64,000 nt of DNA. Origin: Nostocoides sp. HKS02 (GTDB lineage Bacteria > Actinomycetota > Actinomycetes > Actinomycetales > Dermatophilaceae). The translations under genes were made by a program, and so were the position numbers. The stretch spans positions 1,860,001-1,924,000 of the forward strand of contig NZ_CP046121.1 of NCBI RefSeq assembly GCF_009707485.1. Direction: 5' to 3'. The number at the start of each line of letters is the position of its first letter. The stretch's first letter is position 1. The notes under the pieces were generated by a model, which made no database searches, was not told the origin of the DNA, and was given only the letters and a program-made list of their open reading frames with translations. Shown piece by piece: positions 60,660 to 64,000 of this stretch.

Positions 60660-60660
60660 G

Positions 60661-61062
60661 TCAGCGGCCCAGCCCGATCGCCTGCTGGTATGCCGCCGTG
60701 GCCCGTTCGACGACCGCGAGGTTCGCCTGGTACCCGCGCTGGGCCATGATCAGCTGCGACATCTGGTCTGCGAGGTCGATGTCGGGGAGCCGCACGTAGC
60801 CGCGGGCATCCGCCAGCGGGTTGCCCGGCTGGTAGGTCACCCGGCCCACAGGGTCGCCGAACTCGGCTCCGGCCACCCGGACTCCATCGGTGCCGCCGTA
60901 GTTCGCGGCCTCGGCCACGACGTAGCGGGCCTGGAAGGCCCGGCCGCTCGTCGGCCGGACCGTGTTGACGTTCGCGATGTTGTCGGCGACGGCGTCGAGC
61001 CAGGTGCGGTGCAGGACGAGGCCGGTGCCGGCGGTGTCGATCGCGCCGAACGGTCCCGCCAT
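60661..61062 (-). CDS. flgC: Flagellar basal-body rod protein FlgC
   Basis: The 133-residue rod protein has the N-terminal [23 protein letters not shown] in part and the C-terminal [28 protein letters not shown] in part with a last [10 protein letters not shown], both typical of FlgC. The start codon overlaps the flgB stop by one base (TGATG). Confidence 0.95.
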   Translation of the reverse strand: MAGPFGAIDTAGTGLVLHRTWLDAVADNIANVNTVRPTSGRAFQARYVVAEAANYGGTDGVRVAGAEFGDPVGRVTYQPGNPLADARGYVRLPDIDLADQMSQLIMAQRGYQANLAVVERATAAYQQAIGLGR

Positions 61063-61421
61063 CAGGAGGCCCCGCCCGCGGCGATCCGCAGCCGGGCGAA
61101 GTGATCGGTCATCGCCTGGACGCCGAGCTGGTAGGACAGGCCGGTCTTGACACCGGCGAGCGTCTCGTCGTCGAGGTTGACGTTGTTGCCGTCGGTGCGC
61201 GTCGGCGCGAGCGACCGCTCGGTGGCGACGGGAGCGTCACCGGGGTCCTGGCCGTCCGAGATGGCGGAGAGCAGGCTGGACTCGAAGTCGACCCGGCCCG
61301 CGAGGAACTGCGGGGTGTCGACGTTGGCGACGTTGTCGGCGATGGTGCGCTGACGCAGCGACAGGCCGCTCAGCGCGTGGCCGAGGGCGCTCAGCGTCGG
61401 GTCGCCGATGAGGTCGGTCAT
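61062..61421 (-). CDS. flgB: Flagellar basal-body rod protein FlgB
   Basis: The 119-residue proximal rod protein has LGHALSGLSLRQRTIADNVANVDTPQFLAGRVDFES in part and a C-terminal GLSYQLGVQAMTDHFARLR. It begins the largest flagellar operon. AGGAG lies five bases before the ATG, and the leader from the FliA-type promoter is about 95 bases and contains a hairpin. Confidence 0.95.
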   Translation of the reverse strand: MTDLIGDPTLSALGHALSGLSLRQRTIADNVANVDTPQFLAGRVDFESSLLSAISDGQDPGDAPVATERSLAPTRTDGNNVNLDDETLAGVKTGLSYQLGVQAMTDHFARLRIAAGGAS

Positions 61422-61501
61422 GGCACTCCTGGATGGAGGTCCGCCAGCATCGGGGTGCTCCGGACCGTCGGGGGGTGGTGCCACACGTCCCTGGCGGCGA
61501 C

Positions 61502-61515
61502 GGCCATCCGTGGCC
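61502..61515 (-). promoter_or_regulatory. Leader hairpin of the flgB operon with ACGGAT loop
   Basis: GGCC-ACGGAT-GGCC on the minus strand, starting 10 bases after GCCGAT. It shares the 12-base core GCCACGGATGGC with the hairpin before flbD. Confidence 0.5.
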
Positions 61516-61525
61516 TGCGCCCCCC

Positions 61526-61551
61526 ATCGGCAGCCACCTGAGGCAGTTGAG
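61526..61551 (-). promoter_or_regulatory. FliA-type promoter of the flgB operon
   Basis: CTCA (61551-61548), a 16-base spacer and GCCGAT (61531-61526) on the minus strand, about 105 bases before the flgB ATG. Confidence 0.7.
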
Positions 61552-61587
61552 GACACCCCAGCCAAATTGCCTCACCCGGTGGCGAAC

Positions 61588-61603
61588 TCAGCCGTTCGGC
61601 TGA
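61588..61603 (-). terminator. Short hairpin after flgL
   Basis: TCAGCCG-TT-CGGCTGA lies 28 bases after the flgL stop and upstream of the flgB promoter. It could end the flgK-flgL transcript, but it is short. Confidence 0.45.
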
Positions 61604-61630
61604 TGCCTACAGCCCCGCGTCGGCACGCTG

Positions 61631-62539
61631 TCAGCGCAGGAAGTCCATCAGCGAGGGCTGGACCACCTTGGCCGCGGCGCCCAGTGCGGCCTGGTACGCC
61701 GTCTGCTGCAGGGAGAGGTCGGTGATGGCCTTGGCGAGGTCGATGTCCTCGACGGCCGACAGGCGAGCGGTCACCGTGTCGGCGCGCAGCGCACCACTGG
61801 ACTGCGCCGCGGTGAGCCGGTTGGTGCGGGCGCCCACGGTGCTCTGCGTCGACCGGAGCGCCTCACCGGCCGAGTCGAGGTCCGCCAGGGCCGTGCCCAG
61901 CGCGGTGGTGTCGCCACTGCGCAGGGCCGTGCTGATCCGGTCGAGGACGCCGGCACCCGCTGGGCCGGCTGGGTCGGCGAGGAGCGTCGTGAAGGCGTTG
62001 CTGCCGGGGACGCTGACCGGCACCCTCCCGGAGGCGGCGTCGTCGGAGACGGTGCGGTCCACTGTCGCGCCGTTGCCGAGGTACGCCCCGGTGGCGGGGT
62101 CGAAGGCGGACGCGGTGTCCTGGGTCCCGGCGAAGACCGGGCGGCCGGCGTACTGCGTGTTGGCCAGCTGCAGGATCCCAGCGCGCAGCTGGTCGACCTC
62201 GGCGGCCATCGCCTGGCGCTCGGCCGGGCCGTTCGTGGCGTTCGAGCCGGCGAGGACGAGCTGGCGCACGCGGGTCAGGGAGCTGCCCGCCTGGCTGAGG
62301 GCCGAGTCGGCGGTGTTGAGCCACGCCAGGCCGTCGTCGATGTTGCGCGAGAGCTGCTCCTGCTGGCCCTGCTGGGCGCGCAGCTGCATGGCCACGACCG
62401 TGTCGACCGGCGAGTCGGACGGCCGGTTGAGCCGGCGACCCGAGGAGAGCTGCTCCTGGGTCTGCTGGAGCCTGGCGAGGCTGGACTGCAGCCCGGCCAT
62501 CACACCGCTGCTGAGGGTGACGGGGGTGACGCGGGTCAT
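61631..62539 (-). CDS. flgL: Flagellar hook-associated protein 3, FlgL
   Basis: The 302-residue junction protein has the flagellin-like N terminus (MAGLQSSLARLQQTQEQLSSGRRLNRPSDSPVDTV in part) and C terminus (LSAVEDIDLAKAITDLSLQQTAYQAALGAAAKVVQPSLMDFL in part). The middle contains AGRPVFAGTQD, standard for FlgL. It follows flgK with a 55-base gap on the same strand. It connects hook and filament. Confidence 0.95.
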   Translation of the reverse strand: MTRVTPVTLSSGVMAGLQSSLARLQQTQEQLSSGRRLNRPSDSPVDTVVAMQLRAQQGQQEQLSRNIDDGLAWLNTADSALSQAGSSLTRVRQLVLAGSNATNGPAERQAMAAEVDQLRAGILQLANTQYAGRPVFAGTQDTASAFDPATGAYLGNGATVDRTVSDDAASGRVPVSVPGSNAFTTLLADPAGPAGAGVLDRISTALRSGDTTALGTALADLDSAGEALRSTQSTVGARTNRLTAAQSSGALRADTVTARLSAVEDIDLAKAITDLSLQQTAYQAALGAAAKVVQPSLMDFLR

Positions 62540-62594
62540 GGCTTGCTCCGGGTGAGGTCGTCGTCGGTCGGGGTTGAGGCTGGCGGTGCAGCGG

Positions 62595-63962
62595 TCAGTG
62601 CGTCATCGTCATCAGGGTGCTCAGCGCGTCGTCGACGGCGGTGACGAACCGCGCTGCCGCGGCATACGCGTGCTGGTAGCTCATGAGGTTGGTCATCTCC
62701 TCGTCGAGGCTGACGCTCGAGACGCCCTGGCGCGCGGTGTCGACCTGGCGCAGCACGACGCCCTGGACGTCGGCCTGCCGGGAGGCGCTCTGGGACTGGA
62801 CCCCCAGCTGCACGACCAGACTGCGGTAGCTGGCGTCCGGACCGGTCGCGTCGCCGAGGTGCGCGGCCATGGCCGAGGCGTTGCCACCGTCGTATGCCGG
62901 CGGCGGCGCCGAGGACGCCGCGATACCCGCGGGGTCGGTCACCGCGACCCGGAGACTCCCCGCGGTGGTGCCGCTGAAGAGCGGGCTCCCCAGCGCGCCG
63001 GCGCGGTCGTACCCGGCGGCCTGCTGGGTGTTGGTCGTGGAGGCCACCGACGCAGCGACCGCGTCCAGCGCGTCGGTGTAGGACGGGATCGTCTCCGTGA
63101 GTGCAGTGAGCAGCCCCTGCGCGGTGCCACCCCCGAGGGAGGCGGGGGTGCCCGAGGCGGCCCAGGCAACCCCGGCCCCTCCCCCGGCCGCGCGGGTGGC
63201 CTGCCCAGTGACGGCGAGCGCGGACGCGTGGGAACCGCTCACGAGGGCGGTGCCGCCGATGGTCACCGTGACGGTGCCGTCGTCGGCGAGGCGACCGACG
63301 GCTCCCGCCGTCTCGCCGAGCCGCAGGACGAGCTGGTCGCGTTGGTCGGACAGCTCGTGCGCGGGGACCCCGGATGCCGTGGCGCTGCGGATCGCGTCGT
63401 TGAGCCGCGCGACGTCGGCCGCGCTCTGGTTGACCTCGGCCACCGTCGCCGTGAGCTGCTCGCGGCTGTCGGTCCACTGCTGGTCCAGGTCGCCCGCGAC
63501 CCGACCGAAGGCCCCGGCCAGCTGGGTGGCGTTGGCCAGCAGCGCGGCGCGCGGCGCAGTGCTCGTGGGGTCGTTGGCGACGTCGTGCCAGGCGTTCCAG
63601 AACGACGACAGCTGGGACTGCAGGCCGGTGCTGCCCGGCTCGCCGAGCGCACCCTCGATCGAGCCGAGGGTGGACTGGGTCGTCGCGGCCAGGGCCTGCG
63701 AGCCGTGCACCTGCTGGGCGTGCGACTCCAGGAACTCGTCGCGGACCCGCTGCGTGCCCCGGACCAGGACGCCGTCTCCGGTGATCGGTCCGGCGGACCA
63801 CATCGAGGGCACGACCGAGGAGCCCTGCGCGACCTGGTCGAGGCGCTGGCGCGAGTACCCGGGAGTGTTCACGTTGCTGATGTTCTGTCCGGTGAGGTCG
63901 AGCCCACGCTGGGCGGCCTGGAGGGCACGAGCCGCGAGGCCCAGGCTGGCGAAGTCCGACAT
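62595..63962 (-). CDS. flgK: Flagellar hook-associated protein 1, FlgK
   Basis: The 455-residue protein has the N-terminal signature LGLAARALQAAQRGLDLTGQ with NISNVNTPGYSRQR and the C-terminal SVSLDEEMTNLMSYQHAYAAAARFVTAVDDALSTLM in part. The central VNQSAADVARLNDAIR and the ELSDQRDQLV motif are typical of FlgK. The ATG is 38 bases from the window end, so its promoter lies outside. It forms the first junction zone at the hook tip. Confidence 0.95.
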   Translation of the reverse strand: MSDFASLGLAARALQAAQRGLDLTGQNISNVNTPGYSRQRLDQVAQGSSVVPSMWSAGPITGDGVLVRGTQRVRDEFLESHAQQVHGSQALAATTQSTLGSIEGALGEPGSTGLQSQLSSFWNAWHDVANDPTSTAPRAALLANATQLAGAFGRVAGDLDQQWTDSREQLTATVAEVNQSAADVARLNDAIRSATASGVPAHELSDQRDQLVLRLGETAGAVGRLADDGTVTVTIGGTALVSGSHASALAVTGQATRAAGGGAGVAWAASGTPASLGGGTAQGLLTALTETIPSYTDALDAVAASVASTTNTQQAAGYDRAGALGSPLFSGTTAGSLRVAVTDPAGIAASSAPPPAYDGGNASAMAAHLGDATGPDASYRSLVVQLGVQSQSASRQADVQGVVLRQVDTARQGVSSVSLDEEMTNLMSYQHAYAAAARFVTAVDDALSTLMTMTH

Positions 63963-64000
63963 CAGGCCCTCGTGTCCAGGTAGGCCGGGTGCCGGTGGTG

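Overview
The window is high-GC DNA (about 70% by eye) with GTG and TTG starts, very frequent 4-base ATGA/GTGA gene overlaps, lipoproteins, CarH/MerR and GntR regulators, and a flagellar gene set of the actinobacterial type (NlpC/P60 hydrolase inside the fli operon, FlbD ahead of motAB). It suggests a motile, flagellated actinomycete, possibly near the Intrasporangiaceae or another Micrococcales family, but the family is a guess. No rRNA, tRNA, phage, IS element or CRISPR array was seen.

Layout. 1-5.1 kb (+): MacB-type ABC exporter module with two adaptor-like proteins carrying Gly/Phe-rich tails and a lipoprotein. 5.1-6.6 kb (-): alpha/beta hydrolase and SRAP peptidase. 6.7-9.6 kb (+): DoxX protein, aroA, rsgA, ended by a strong hairpin. 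9.7-15.5 kb (-): complete peptide ABC importer (SBP, two permeases, two ATPases). 15.8-22.4 kb: DUF2231 protein, hisN, a pair of M16 peptidases (the second frameshifted), NDH-2, O6-alkylguanine methyltransferase and a HIT protein.

22.5-29.5 kb is a lipid-modification operon (flavin amine oxidase, DUF1365, two CFA-synthase-like methyltransferases, DUF1295, all overlapping by 4 bases). It is divergent from a CarH/LitR-type B12-dependent MerR photoreceptor gene, and the shared promoter region carries 11-bp TnnACA repeats like those reported for CarH operators. 29.5-31.4 kb (-) looks like copper handling (cupredoxin-like lipoprotein, CopC-like protein, Met/His-rich membrane protein). 31.6-34.6 kb (+) holds a secreted esterase and a Tat-exported flavin amine oxidase. 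34.7-40.8 kb is a polyamine-type ABC importer (ATPase, lipoprotein, two permeases) divergent from a GntR regulator, a Cache-domain protein and a cupin. A nested dyad lies between the two arms.

40.8-64 kb is one long minus-strand flagellar region: flgK-flgL; flgB-flgC-fliE-fliF-fliG-fliH-fliI-fliJ-(NlpC/P60+SLT)-fliK-flgD-flgE; flbD-motA-motB-fliL; fliM-fliN-fliO-fliP-fliQ-fliR-flhB; flhA plus a small membrane protein. Four transcription units share a CTCA-N16-GCCGAT element that fits a FliA-family (sigma-28-like) promoter. Two have a 5' leader hairpin with an ANGGA loop; the other two appear leaderless.

Five genes carry single-base frame disruptions: M16B, DUF1295, the potC-like permease, flhB and the fliG/fliH junction. 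Three lie in G runs and two at the same nonamer. Consensus errors are the simplest reading. A 7-mer, GTATGCC/GGCATAC, recurs about 47 times on both strands, roughly eightfold above a base-composition estimate.
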